Shown here one piece after another: positions 26,041 to 34,296 of a stretch of DNA of 64,000 nucleotides. The stretch covers positions 248,001 to 312,000 of the forward strand of contig NZ_FNQR01000001.1 in assembly GCF_900107755.1 (NCBI RefSeq). Direction: 5' to 3'. This DNA is from Thalassobacillus cyri (GTDB taxonomy: Bacteria > Bacillota > Bacilli > Bacillales > Halobacillaceae). Below the pieces are notes generated by a model. That model searched no databases. It had not been told where the DNA came from and saw only the letters and a list, made by a program, of their open reading frames with translations. Within the stretch, counting starts at the first letter, position 1; each line of letters begins with the position of its first letter. The position numbers and the translations under genes were made by a program.

Positions 26041-26093
26041 GTGCCTGACCCCCAATACGCTAATAATTTAGCATACTGGGGGTGTCAGGCACC
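26041..26093. repeat. REP-like palindrome, copy 3
   Basis: GTGCCTGACCCCCAATACGC ... ACTGGGGGTGTCAGGCACC, nearly perfect. Abuts the breakpoint of the truncated reductase fragment. Confidence 0.9.
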
Positions 26094-26274
26094 GTTAGAT
26101 AGCGAATTTACGAAATCTGCTAAAGAGCTTGTATAGTAAATAATGTTGGCCAGTTTCTGGCTACTAGATGCGTGGTGCTATATGAATAGTGATATCTTGA
26201 AACCGAGTATTCCGAATAAGGGCAGGGTTGTGGAAGACTTGATTGCAAGATAATGGGCTAATTAAGCTTTTTTA

Positions 26275-26325
26275 GAAACATAACCCGAAGTAGGATGTCC
26301 TTTCTTCGGGTTATGTTTCTTTTTA
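26275..26325 (+). terminator. Strong hairpin terminator between convergent units
   Basis: Perfect 16-bp stem GAAACATAACCCGAAG / CTTCGGGTTATGTTTC followed by TTTTTAT on the plus strand. It sits at the 3' end of the minus-strand metallophosphoesterase gene, so it probably serves that gene's mRNA as well. Confidence 0.8.
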
Positions 26326-29300
26326 TGGGGTTATTTGTTGATAAAGGTTACTTAAAACGGTGAAAGGATTGGTCGAATCACTACCCTTGATGGCTGCGAT
26401 ATATCGGGTCAAAGTAAAGCTTTCACTTGGGGAAAGCTCGATTTGCTTTTTGGTCATCATCCAGTTTCCATTTCCGTAAGCACTCAAGCCGTTCATATCT
26501 CCCGTATATAGGAATCCATAGACTTGATTATCGGTACCTGTCATCCCTATCCAAGGTTCATTGGGTGAAAATTTTTCCGGATTGGAATAGGAATTGGTGA
26601 TGACCCCTTGGCCGGACACTCCGCTTTTTTGCCCGGCGCCATCATAATCCATGACGTCTCCCACCCATAATGTTTGGTCGTCACTGCCTGTATTTGTGAA
26701 GACCGTTTCTGTTTTGACCAATGCTTGATCAGCACCAATCGTATAAGTGGTCTCCACTTCAATCTCTGGGTTTTCCGTAGATTGTCCGGTTGCTTTCACG
26801 ACCGCCTGGTCAGCCGTTACTCCTGCAATCTCTACATTATCATGTTTGGCGGTCAGCTGCTGCCATGCCCCGGTCCCAGTTGGTTCCATAGCAGAGACGT
26901 AAGGGAGGTTCATCCAGTCTATTTGGTCCTCAAATCCTTTGGCTGATACATCAATCGGCTTTCCTTTGGTCACGCCTGAAAGCTGGGAGTCTTCACTTAC
27001 TTTAGCGATCGCCATCGCTAGTTTACTATTTTCCATGACGATATCCTTGGTAGTTGCCTCTGATCGCGGCCCGGGAACTGTTTTTCCAGTACTCGCATCC
27101 ACAGATACCGGAGTCAAGGAAACATTCCATTCTTTTGGATTCCCCTTTGTAAGGTCCAACGTGGCTGTTTTCGTCTGATATCCTAGGCGGGAAACCTGAA
27201 TTGTATAGCTTCCCGACTCAACAGCAAAGAGATATCTACCTTCCTTATCCGTTTGAACTGCCCGTACTTTTTCACCCTGGTCATCTTTGATAGTAATCGT
27301 TGCTCCAGCTATTGGTTCATTGGTCGCCTTATCCGTGATTTTTCCGGTTACTTTTGGCCAACGCTCGGCAGCTTCCCCGCCTGGGGTAAAGGCATACAGA
27401 TTCCCATCAAAAGCACCAACTAACAGTGTGTTTCCTGAAATGGCTGGGGTGGATGCAACCCAAGTTCCAATTTCGTGGTTCCATAATGGTTGTCCAGTTA
27501 TGCTGTCCAAACCGTATAACCTTCCATCATTAGAACCAATATAGACAGTTTTCCCACTGACTACCGGTGAGGAAATGATACCTCCTTCTGTGCGGTATTT
27601 CCATTTTAATTGACCTGTTTTTGCATCCAGTGCTGTCACGTTTCCATCCGGGAATCCCATATAGACAATCCCATCTTTTACAGCTGGCGTGGATCCAGTG
27701 GCATCACCAGGAATATAACTGGCATCTTTACTACGATAACGCCAGAGTTCCTCTCCTGTAGATGCATCAAGCGTTACCAGTTGACCGCCTTGGTGGCCGA
27801 TATGAATACGTCCATCCGCAATCGTTGGCATGGAGTGCATCCATGCCCAAGAAATCTGATGACGCCAAATTTCTTCTCCTGTTTTCGCATCAAAGGCAAA
27901 CAACCAGCCGCCATCACCACCGACATAAACTTTTCCGTCTTTGACAACTGCAGAAGCTTCGGAAATCCAGTTTCCTGCTAAAGGACTCTTCCATTTCACT
28001 TCACCGGTTTTACTGTCCAGGGCCATTAATTCGCCGCCCTTACCTGTACTATATGCTTGATAGACCGTACCTTCAGAAACTGTAGGGGAATAATACATCC
28101 ATGCCCGTTGCACACTATCTTTTCCTATGGTCTTCTTCCAGATCAAATCCCCTGTTTTGGCTTCAAGAGCATAAAGTGTACCTCGAACAGTGGAAGCATA
28201 GACGACACCATCCTCTACTGCAGGGGAGGACTGCACTTGAGCATTGGCCTTAAACTGCCAAAGTTTCTTCCCTGTCTTCAAATCTACGGCATGAATGGCG
28301 TGGTACTTCGAATTACTTTCATCACGTGTACCTATATAGACGATTCCATCTACGATTGCAGGAGATGAAGTGAGGATCGAACCTGGTGTTTTGTAAGACC
28401 AATCTAGTTTCAGGCCTGGTTCAAGTTCATCTTTGGCAACCCCTGTATGTTGAGCGTTCCCGTGGAACATGGACCAATTTGCCCCAGGTTTTGGGTCTGT
28501 ATCTTTCCCAGACTCTACAATTGTGAAAGTATTAACTTTACTCCATGTATCTCCCTTATCATCGGTCACTCGTACTTCTATACTATGCTCGCCTAGGGAA
28601 GTTTCACTTGCATGCCACTCTCCCATCCAAGTAAAATCGCTGCTTTGGTTTAGAGATTCCCACGGTCCCCCATCGATACGATACTTCACTTTCTGTACCA
28701 GGCTTGTCGTATTATAGGCATTCACTAGAATACCGGTGTCTTCTTGAGGGATTTCGCCGCCAGCGCTTGGGTTCACAATCGATAAACTTTTTTCTACGCC
28801 ATACATCTTGAATTGTGTATCTGCCTCTTCCCCCTTAAAGGTAATTTTTCGGAATCCGTTAGGTGTTTGGTCAATGGTGTAGGAGCTTGAATTTGTTGTG
28901 ATATGCTTTGCACCCGGAATCGTGTCGACCGCCACATCATTCACATGGGTGTGTCCCACCAATACAAGACGGGCATTGTATTTAGCAAGAAGTTCCTTGA
29001 ATTGTTTGGTGTAAGTAGGCGCTGGAGTTTGTGGTGTATTCATCGGCTTATGGACAATTACAATGACTTCCTTATCTTTTGCATTGAGTTCCAAATCCTT
29101 TTTAAGCCACTCGATTTGATCCGATTCTTTGAAGCCTAAAATGTTTTCCAGCGTAACAAAGTGCTTCTGGCCATAATTGAAGGAATACCATTCGGGACCT
29201 AAATATTTACGGTACCTGTCAATACGTTCCGCATAGGTAGAGCCCGGAGCAAAATCATGATTTCCGACAGCAGGGTATACCGGCAGGTCAGAAGCAGCCG

Positions 29301-29928
29301 TACTTGCTGTATAGTCCTGGAATTCCTCGTGGGTTGCACGGTTTGTCAAATCTCCGCTTACTGCAATGAAAGCGGGATCCCCGGATAATTGATTTACTTG
29401 TGCCAGTTGATCGGTAAATCGTTCACGGTTATTTGTCGTGCCCTCCTGTACATGAACATCGGCCAGGTTGACAAAGCTGAAGTTGGGATTATTCGATTCC
29501 GGATTAGGGAGTAATCCAAAGTTCTGTTTTTGCGTCATCCCTTTCTTTAACTCGCCAAGCTGTTTGTAGAATTGAGGGGTCTGATTTTCATCGGTAGGGA
29601 CACGATAACCATTGGGTACGGTAACAAAGACAATATCTTTGATACGTCTGTCGATATCCATCCTAAGTTCATAATTACCATGTTCATCCGTAACAGCTAG
29701 GGTTTTCCCATCAGAAACAGTGACGTTAGCAATTCCCTCTTCATTCTCCTCTTGCTTCCCATTATCATTTTTGTCGTTATAAACTGTTCCTGTAATCGTT
29801 GCATAATCCCTTTCATCTGCAATAACCGGTTTAATAACAGCTAATAATACTAGACTCATTAAAAAGATAATTGCCACAGGCTTTAGCTTGCGCATACGTT
29901 TTTGCCATTTTTCATTGATTGTACCCAA
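26323..29928 (-). CDS. Secreted metallophosphoesterase with PQQ-type beta-propeller
   Basis: 1201 residues. An N-terminal membrane/signal segment (about 17-37) precedes an SdrD-B/prealbumin-like domain (ITGTVYNDKNDNGKQ), then a calcineurin-like phosphoesterase with the metal-binding series ADVH, SGDLTN, GNHD, VHKP and GHTH (residues ~150-330). A Fn3-like region follows, then about eight PQQ/BamB-type propeller repeats (for example YIGTRDESN, LWQFKAN, VYVGGDGGWLFAFDAKTG), a carboxypeptidase-regulatory-like domain (ITDKATNEPIAGATITIKD), and a C-terminal beta-rich region. TTG start with AAAGGAGGAG upstream. It follows the HupE-like gene by 87 bases and shares its PhoP-like promoter box, so it is likely an extracellular phosphatase or nucleotidase made in phosphate starvation. 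Confidence 0.9.
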   Translation of the reverse strand: MGTINEKWQKRMRKLKPVAIIFLMSLVLLAVIKPVIADERDYATITGTVYNDKNDNGKQEENEEGIANVTVSDGKTLAVTDEHGNYELRMDIDRRIKDIVFVTVPNGYRVPTDENQTPQFYKQLGELKKGMTQKQNFGLLPNPESNNPNFSFVNLADVHVQEGTTNNRERFTDQLAQVNQLSGDPAFIAVSGDLTNRATHEEFQDYTASTAASDLPVYPAVGNHDFAPGSTYAERIDRYRKYLGPEWYSFNYGQKHFVTLENILGFKESDQIEWLKKDLELNAKDKEVIVIVHKPMNTPQTPAPTYTKQFKELLAKYNARLVLVGHTHVNDVAVDTIPGAKHITTNSSSYTIDQTPNGFRKITFKGEEADTQFKMYGVEKSLSIVNPSAGGEIPQEDTGILVNAYNTTSLVQKVKYRIDGGPWESLNQSSDFTWMGEWHASETSLGEHSIEVRVTDDKGDTWSKVNTFTIVESGKDTDPKPGANWSMFHGNAQHTGVAKDELEPGLKLDWSYKTPGSILTSSPAIVDGIVYIGTRDESNSKYHAIHAVDLKTGKKLWQFKANAQVQSSPAVEDGVVYASTVRGTLYALEAKTGDLIWKKTIGKDSVQRAWMYYSPTVSEGTVYQAYSTGKGGELMALDSKTGEVKWKSPLAGNWISEASAVVKDGKVYVGGDGGWLFAFDAKTGEEIWRHQISWAWMHSMPTIADGRIHIGHQGGQLVTLDASTGEELWRYRSKDASYIPGDATGSTPAVKDGIVYMGFPDGNVTALDAKTGQLKWKYRTEGGIISSPVVSGKTVYIGSNDGRLYGLDSITGQPLWNHEIGTWVASTPAISGNTLLVGAFDGNLYAFTPGGEAAERWPKVTGKITDKATNEPIAGATITIKDDQGEKVRAVQTDKEGRYLFAVESGSYTIQVSRLGYQTKTATLDLTKGNPKEWNVSLTPVSVDASTGKTVPGPRSEATTKDIVMENSKLAMAIAKVSEDSQLSGVTKGKPIDVSAKGFEDQIDWMNLPYVSAMEPTGTGAWQQLTAKHDNVEIAGVTADQAVVKATGQSTENPEIEVETTYTIGADQALVKTETVFTNTGSDDQTLWVGDVMDYDGAGQKSGVSGQGVITNSYSNPEKFSPNEPWIGMTGTDNQVYGFLYTGDMNGLSAYGNGNWMMTKKQIELSPSESFTLTRYIAAIKGSDSTNPFTVLSNLYQQITP

Positions 29929-30015
29929 TAATTTCTCCTCCTTTTAAAAATTTCCCATTCTAAGTTAGAAACCTCTACCTAAAAGTGGCATCACCTCCTC
30001 CCAGCAGGGTCAAAA

Positions 30016-31104
30016 TCAAACAAAGACCCTTTGAAAATACCAGGTCAATCCAATGATGAAAATTAACGCATTGACCATTCCATGGACCGTAATCGCCCAC
30101 TTATATTTTCGAATGAGGAGAAGCAACGGAAAAAGCGTGGCTATAATTAGAGCTTGTCCCGCTTCTACTCCTACATTGAAAGTAATGATCGGAAGCAGCG
30201 ACTCCCAAATGGAGGACTGAAATATATGTAAAGCACCGGCGAATCCGACACCATGGATTAACCCAAAAATGAATACGACTCCGTAGCGATAGATCGAGGA
30301 AAATCCTAAGAAATTTTCGATTGCTACAAACATGATACTTAATGCAATCAATGGTTCTATAACAACAGCAGGAATGGATAATACATCAAGCGCTGTCAAG
30401 CCAATCGTGACACTATGAGCGAGCGTAAACAGCGTCATCACTTTCCAAACATCTGCCATATTTCGGGATGTGATCACAAGTGCAATAATAAAGAGAATGT
30501 GATCCCAACCGATCAAAATGTGATGAAACCCAAGCTGTATAAATCTCAAGCTTTGACCAATTAGCGTCTCCTTTTCAATTTGAAGGTTTCGTTCCCCGCC
30601 GTTAAAGACAAAGCGTCCCGATTGATCACCTAACTGATAAGAAGCAATATTTCGATGCGACGGGTCATTATCATCAAAGAAAACATTATATGTAATTTGT
30701 ATGGCGGCTGAATCAGGGTTTTTTACTGGAAAGTGCAGTACCAAATGCGCATAATCACGGCCTCTTTTTCTTTTTACATTGGTTTTCACAATTTTTCCTT
30801 GTAAAAGGGCTCCGTGATTATAAATGAGAAGGTTCGATTGAAGGTATTGCTCAATTATCTTTTCTTTATTTTCTAAAGCCCATTTCATTTGTGGGGTAGT
30901 AGCTTCAGAGGTTATTCCCAAATCGATCAATCTAGACAATTCCAGATAATCAAGCTCTAGTTCATAACGCAGTCCTTGCTCATCAAATGTTATGTTTGAA
31001 TACCCTTCACTGTTGTCTGTATGCGCAGAAGCCCCAATGGGAAAATAGATGAAGGTTAGGGTGGAAAACAGGAAAACAAAACACCATTTTTTCAATTCTG
31101 ACAT
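30016..31104 (-). CDS. HupE/UreJ-like membrane protein
   Basis: 362 residues: signal peptide (FLFSTLTFIYFPIGASAHT), an extracellular N-terminal half of ~170 residues, and then six or seven helices with the HupE/UreJ_2 hallmark FHHILIGWDHILFIIAL, plus LAHSVTIGLTAL and LIHGVGFAGALH rich in membrane-embedded His. Members are thought to be metal (Ni, Co) transporters, but versions with a long extracellular domain are poorly studied. First gene of the operon with the secreted phosphoesterase. Metal supply to that binuclear enzyme is an attractive guess. Start supported by GGAAGGG. Confidence 0.8.
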   Translation of the reverse strand: MSELKKWCFVFLFSTLTFIYFPIGASAHTDNSEGYSNITFDEQGLRYELELDYLELSRLIDLGITSEATTPQMKWALENKEKIIEQYLQSNLLIYNHGALLQGKIVKTNVKRKRGRDYAHLVLHFPVKNPDSAAIQITYNVFFDDNDPSHRNIASYQLGDQSGRFVFNGGERNLQIEKETLIGQSLRFIQLGFHHILIGWDHILFIIALVITSRNMADVWKVMTLFTLAHSVTIGLTALDVLSIPAVVIEPLIALSIMFVAIENFLGFSSIYRYGVVFIFGLIHGVGFAGALHIFQSSIWESLLPIITFNVGVEAGQALIIATLFPLLLLIRKYKWAITVHGMVNALIFIIGLTWYFQRVFV

Positions 31105-31158
31105 ATACTCAAACCCTTCCAGAAATATTTAACAATTGTGACAACCTATGGTTGAGTA

Positions 31159-31197
31159 TATAAACAAAGTTTTAAGTCACTGTTAATAAGGTGTTAA
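31159..31197 (-). promoter_or_regulatory. Probable PhoP box
   Basis: Read on the minus strand the hexamers TTAACA, TTAACA, TTAAAA and TTTATA follow each other at an exact 11-base pitch. This is the arrangement of PhoP-binding direct repeats (TTAACA-like, 4-7 base spacers) in Bacillus Pho promoters. Located 55 bases before the HupE-like gene. Confidence 0.7.
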
Positions 31198-31209
31198 AGA
31201 ATTTAAAAA

Positions 31210-31740
31210 AAGATTAAGAATGAAAAGGTAAACGGCAGTTCTCCCGGATAACAGGACAGGTAACCAAAGACAACACTAAAAACCTCCCACCCTCGCCGTC
31301 TATCTAACTACCTTCTAATGTCATGTCGTTATGGTTACTAAAAAAGAGAGGAGAAGAACCCAGGATTTTTCGTCTTTTCTTAATCTTTATCTAGCGTTAA
31401 AGTTTTATAGGGTTTACAAAATTCTAATTATTTTTACAAAAGGTTATTCAGGACTCATCCCGTGTGGGGAAATTGAAATGAACTTTAAAGGAGACATTGT
31501 AGAATTAATTGATGATTGTATAAATTTAATTAAAGAGAATGTTCTTAAATGAGTTATTACATAATCGGGGACGATTGCTTTTTAACTAACGTGGCATTTT
31601 AGATTAAGATAGAATGGTTTCAAATGAAACCATAGCACCAAGAGGTGAAAGTGTTTCGTTAATGAAAAAAGAGTAGGATTATCTTCGTTAAGTTTGATCC
31701 TAGTTAAACACCTATGAAAGTTGTAATAATGGGATTTTGA
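31210..31740. other. Gene-free stretch
   Basis: No convincing gene. A 73-codon plus-strand frame (31331-31552) lacks a ribosome binding site; its end (MNFKGDIVELIDDCINLIKENVLK-like) may be a protein remnant. No palindromic repeat seen. Confidence 0.35.
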
Positions 31741-31755
31741 CGAAAATTTTAATCC

Positions 31756-31818
31756 TTGACAAGAGACGCTACTATGTATTACTATTTACCAGTAATAAGT
31801 ATTACTGAATATCAGTAA
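31756..31818 (+). promoter_or_regulatory. PadR promoter with two tandem operators
   Basis: -35 TTGACA at 31756. Two dyads follow: TATTACT-N7-AGTAATA (31777-31797), which covers the -10 position, and TTACTGA-ATA-TCAGTAA (31802-31818). The half-sites are alike, as expected for autoregulation by the PadR protein encoded next. Confidence 0.65.
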
Positions 31819-31880
31819 AACAAAATACCTGTGATACAGAGTACTGAAAAAAATACAGCAACATACAAATGGAGGTAAAA

Positions 31881-32216
31881 ATGGGAAATTTCAGAGAAAT
31901 GATGAAAGGGGTGCTTGAGGGTTGTGTGCTTGAGATCATCAGCCGTGGCGAAACTTACGGCTATGAAATCACTCAACAGCTACGAGAACTTGGCTTCACT
32001 GATGTGGTTGAAGGCACAGTTTATACGATTACCATGCGCCTTGAGAAAAACAATCTGGTGGACATCGAGAAAAAGCCTTCCACTATGGGACCACCGAGAA
32101 AATTTTACACACTCAACGCAGCAGGTCAAGAGCATCTTGAAATCTTTTGGCAAAAATGGGAATTTGTCTCGAGCAAAATTAACGAACTAAAAACTGAAAA
32201 TAGAAAGGAGAATTAA
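31881..32216 (+). CDS. PadR family transcriptional regulator
   Basis: 111 residues with the PadR winged helix: [24 protein letters not shown] ... [41 protein letters not shown]. Such repressors respond to phenolic acids, drugs or unknown ligands. The start ATG ([10 protein letters not shown]) has TGGAGG seven bases upstream; an ATG four codons earlier would overlap that site. It is coupled to the DUF1048 gene with a one-base gap, a pairing common in Firmicutes. Confidence 0.9.
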   Translation: MGNFREMMKGVLEGCVLEIISRGETYGYEITQQLRELGFTDVVEGTVYTITMRLEKNNLVDIEKKPSTMGPPRKFYTLNAAGQEHLEIFWQKWEFVSSKINELKTENRKEN

Positions 32217-32217
32217 T

Positions 32218-32556
32218 ATGATTTTTTTTGAAAAAATTATTGGAAGTCTGGATGACAAGCGAGAATGGAAGGCGATGGAGGCACGTGCGAAGGCACTTCC
32301 AAGTGAGTATTATAACGCTTACAAAACGATCCAAAAGTATATGTGGACCACTGGTGGTCCCTCTGACTGGAAGGACACCAGCCGTATCTTTGGCGGCATA
32401 CTCGACCTCTTTGAGGAAGGTGCTGCGGAAGGCAAGAGAGTCACTGACCTCACGGGTGAGGACGTGGCCGCTTTCTGCGATGAGCTATTGAAGGACGAGA
32501 AAACCTGGAAAGACAAGTATCGTACGAAGTTGAACGATACGATTGTTCGTGACTAA
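32218..32556 (+). CDS. DUF1048 family protein
   Basis: 112 residues, helical and charged, starting [18 protein letters not shown] and containing [11 protein letters not shown] and [14 protein letters not shown]. This matches the small DUF1048 proteins that regularly accompany PadR regulators; structures in the family are all-helical, but function is unknown. GAAAGGAG precedes the ATG. No terminator is obvious right after it. Confidence 0.85.
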   Translation: MIFFEKIIGSLDDKREWKAMEARAKALPSEYYNAYKTIQKYMWTTGGPSDWKDTSRIFGGILDLFEEGAAEGKRVTDLTGEDVAAFCDELLKDEKTWKDKYRTKLNDTIVRD

Positions 32557-32690
32557 CAGCTAAATCCTAATCCGATACTTTTGATGCGGGTGTCTGCGCC
32601 CCGCCCAGGATCATGCGCATTTTACAAACAAGAGATTTTCCAGAGAAAATGATATGTTTTATATCATTCATTTTATGGTATAATAACTAC

Positions 32691-32830
32691 AGAAGTAATA
32701 TATATTAAAAAAGACCGCAGATGCGTCAACATCTACGGTCGGTAATAGAATGGTTCCCTGCAAGGGGGATCGGCACGACAGAGGGAATAATCCACCTGAG
32801 TCCTTAGCTCAAGGGTGGATTATTTTTTTT
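32691..32830 (+). ncRNA. Antisense RNA antitoxin, copy 1
   Basis: An extended -10 promoter (TGG-TATAAT, 32676-32684) leads to a predicted RNA of about 140 nt ending in a terminator, AATAATCCACC-TGAG paired with CTCA-GGTGGATTATT, plus eight T. The 5' part has a hairpin (GACCG-AGATG / CATCT-CGGTC). It overlaps the 3' end of the convergent toxin mRNA, as in TxpA/RatA and BsrG/SR4 systems. The second copy at 42379 keeps promoter, hairpin and terminator. Confidence 0.7.
32713..32740 (-). terminator. Terminator of toxin mRNA, copy 1
   Basis: On the minus strand GACCGTAGATG pairs with CATCTGCGGTC and is followed by six T. It would end the toxin transcript after it has crossed the whole antisense-RNA gene. 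Confidence 0.7.
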
Positions 32831-32903
32831 GGTTAAATGACAGTATGCCCATCACCAATGTTGCGAATGCTACTGCAAACATTAACGCTTCGTATACTGT
32901 CAT
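32820..32903 (-). CDS. Holin-like type I toxin peptide, copy 1
   Basis: 27 residues, MTVYEALMFAVAF followed by a second hydrophobic half and ending FNQKK: one membrane helix with a positively charged tail. This is the pattern of the small 'putative holin-like toxin' family of Firmicutes. A strong site, AAAGGGGGTG, precedes the ATG; an in-frame ATG six bases earlier is not conserved in copy 2. The mRNA has an extended -10 promoter (TGT-TATAAT, minus strand, near 32975). Translation is probably blocked by a hairpin over the ribosome binding site and by the overlapping antisense RNA. Confidence 0.8.
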   Translation of the reverse strand: MTVYEALMFAVAFATLVMGILSFNQKK

Positions 32904-33024
32904 CGGCATCACCCCCTTTCTTATGGGGATGGATGCCGACCACCCTTGAGTCACCTATTCTATTACTTAATAACATTATAACATGGTTATACCTTCCTGA
33001 AGAGGTATAAATTATGCATGAAAA

Positions 33025-33074
33025 ATGCCTAACATCCGTTGCGTAATGCTTTACTACGGCGGAAGTCAGGCACC
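33025..33074. repeat. REP-like palindrome, copy 4
   Basis: ATGCCTAACATCCG ... CGGAAGTCAGGCACC with TTGCGTAATGCTTTACTACGG at the centre; diverged left arm. Directly abuts the right end of toxin cassette 1. Confidence 0.75.
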
Positions 33075-33096
33075 GTTCATTTATGTGTGTGAAAAC

Positions 33097-34146
33097 TTAA
33101 TGCTTCGTCATTTCTCTGACTAATTCACGGTTTCTCTTTTTGAAAACATCGTTATGAGAAGACACCATGGCCACAGCATTGGCATCTGGTTCGATGTATT
33201 GTTTCGCTTTATTGACGGCGTTGGCTGCGTCCTGGAAGGCGCCGGCGATCAAGTTCAGCTTTCCTTCATGGTTCAGGATATCCCCTGCTGCATATAAGCC
33301 TTCCATCGATGTTTCGCTCGTTGCCGTTCCTTTTACGAAATATTGGTCGACTAACTGGATATCAAATTTGGTATTTTTCAGGAGTGAGGTGTCCTGGTCG
33401 AAACCGTGATTGACGATAACATCATCTACCTCTAAGTAAAAGCTCTCTCCGGTCTTATTACTAGTCAGTTCCACCTGCGAAATGTTTTCATGGTCATCCG
33501 AAGCCAATAACTTCGAAATCGTGGTATAAGGAAAACATTCTACCGAACTGTTTTCTAATTGGGTGATTTGCGCTTCATGCCCGCTCAGGCAATTTTTCCG
33601 GTAGACGAGGTAAACTTTTTTGGCTACTGGTTCCAGTTCATTCGCCCAATCGATTGCTGAATTACCACCGCCTGAAATGATGACCGTTTTATCCTTAAAT
33701 GTTTTCAGCGATTTGACGGTATAGTGGAGGTTTCCAAGTTCGAAACGTTCTGCCCCTTCGATGTTAAGCTTCTGAGGCATTAAAATGCCGCTGCCTACTG
33801 CCACAATGACGGTTTTGGAATAATGAATCCTTCCTGATGCCGCTTCTAATAGAAAGATTCCATTTTCATCCCGTGAGATGGATACCGCTTTTTCGTTGAG
33901 CACTACTTTCGGATTGAACGTTAATCCCTGTTCAATCATCTGGTCCATGAGCTGCTTTCCTGGAACGGGAGGGAGGCCGCCGACATCCCAGACCATTTTC
34001 TCCGGATATATGAGAACTTTCCCGCCTAACTGCGGCTGGAATTCGATGATTTTTGTTTTCATTGCCCGTAGTCCACTGTAAAAAGCAGAATAAAGCCCCG
34101 CTGGCCCTCCGCCGATAATGGTGACATCAAAAATTTCTTTTCCCAT
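33097..34146 (-). CDS. Ferredoxin/flavodoxin-NADP+ reductase (thioredoxin-reductase-like)
   Basis: 349 residues. FAD motif VTIIGGGPAGLYSAFYSGLR, NADPH motif VIISGGGNSAIDWANEL, and the C-terminal ATSETSMEGLYAAGDI. It lacks the redox CxxC of thioredoxin reductase, as do the Bacillus YumC/YcgT-type ferredoxin-NADP reductases. These deliver electrons to ferredoxin or flavodoxin, for example for release of iron from siderophores or haem degradation. It diverges from the siderophore importer genes with a Fur box between, so it is probably iron-regulated like B. subtilis ycgT. Its C-terminal part is duplicated as a fragment at 25834. Confidence 0.9.
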   Translation of the reverse strand: MGKEIFDVTIIGGGPAGLYSAFYSGLRAMKTKIIEFQPQLGGKVLIYPEKMVWDVGGLPPVPGKQLMDQMIEQGLTFNPKVVLNEKAVSISRDENGIFLLEAASGRIHYSKTVIVAVGSGILMPQKLNIEGAERFELGNLHYTVKSLKTFKDKTVIISGGGNSAIDWANELEPVAKKVYLVYRKNCLSGHEAQITQLENSSVECFPYTTISKLLASDDHENISQVELTSNKTGESFYLEVDDVIVNHGFDQDTSLLKNTKFDIQLVDQYFVKGTATSETSMEGLYAAGDILNHEGKLNLIAGAFQDAANAVNKAKQYIEPDANAVAMVSSHNDVFKKRNRELVREMTKH

Positions 34147-34208
34147 GAACGATTCCCCTCCAATATGTAATTCCTTTTAAACCGATAAACTTAATATGGA
34201 AAATGTTG

Positions 34209-34237
34209 TTGACAAAGCGAGCGAGCCGACTTATAGT
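34209..34237 (+). promoter_or_regulatory. Sigma-A promoter of the siderophore importer operon
   Basis: -35 TTGACA, 17-base spacer, -10 TATAGT. The start point falls just before the Fur box. Confidence 0.8.
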
Positions 34238-34254
34238 ATCATTATAAACGAAAG

Positions 34255-34269
34255 TGATAATCATTCTCA
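34255..34269 (+). promoter_or_regulatory. Fur box
   Basis: TGATAAT-C-ATTCTCA matches the 7-1-7 Fur consensus TGATAATNATTATCA at all but one base. It lies between the divergent reductase and importer genes, about 18 bases after the importer -10. Confidence 0.85.
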
Positions 34270-34296
34270 ACAAAATATTTATTTGGAGGCTTCACA

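Noticed and set aside
26171-26251. Short plus-strand frame MNSDILKPSIPNKGR before the 26275 terminator
   Set aside because: No clear ribosome binding site, and only 23 codons; could be the tail of a lost gene, but not supportable.
31331-31552. 73-codon frame
   Set aside because: No ribosome binding site, composition unlike the neighbouring proteins and no family match; at best a remnant.
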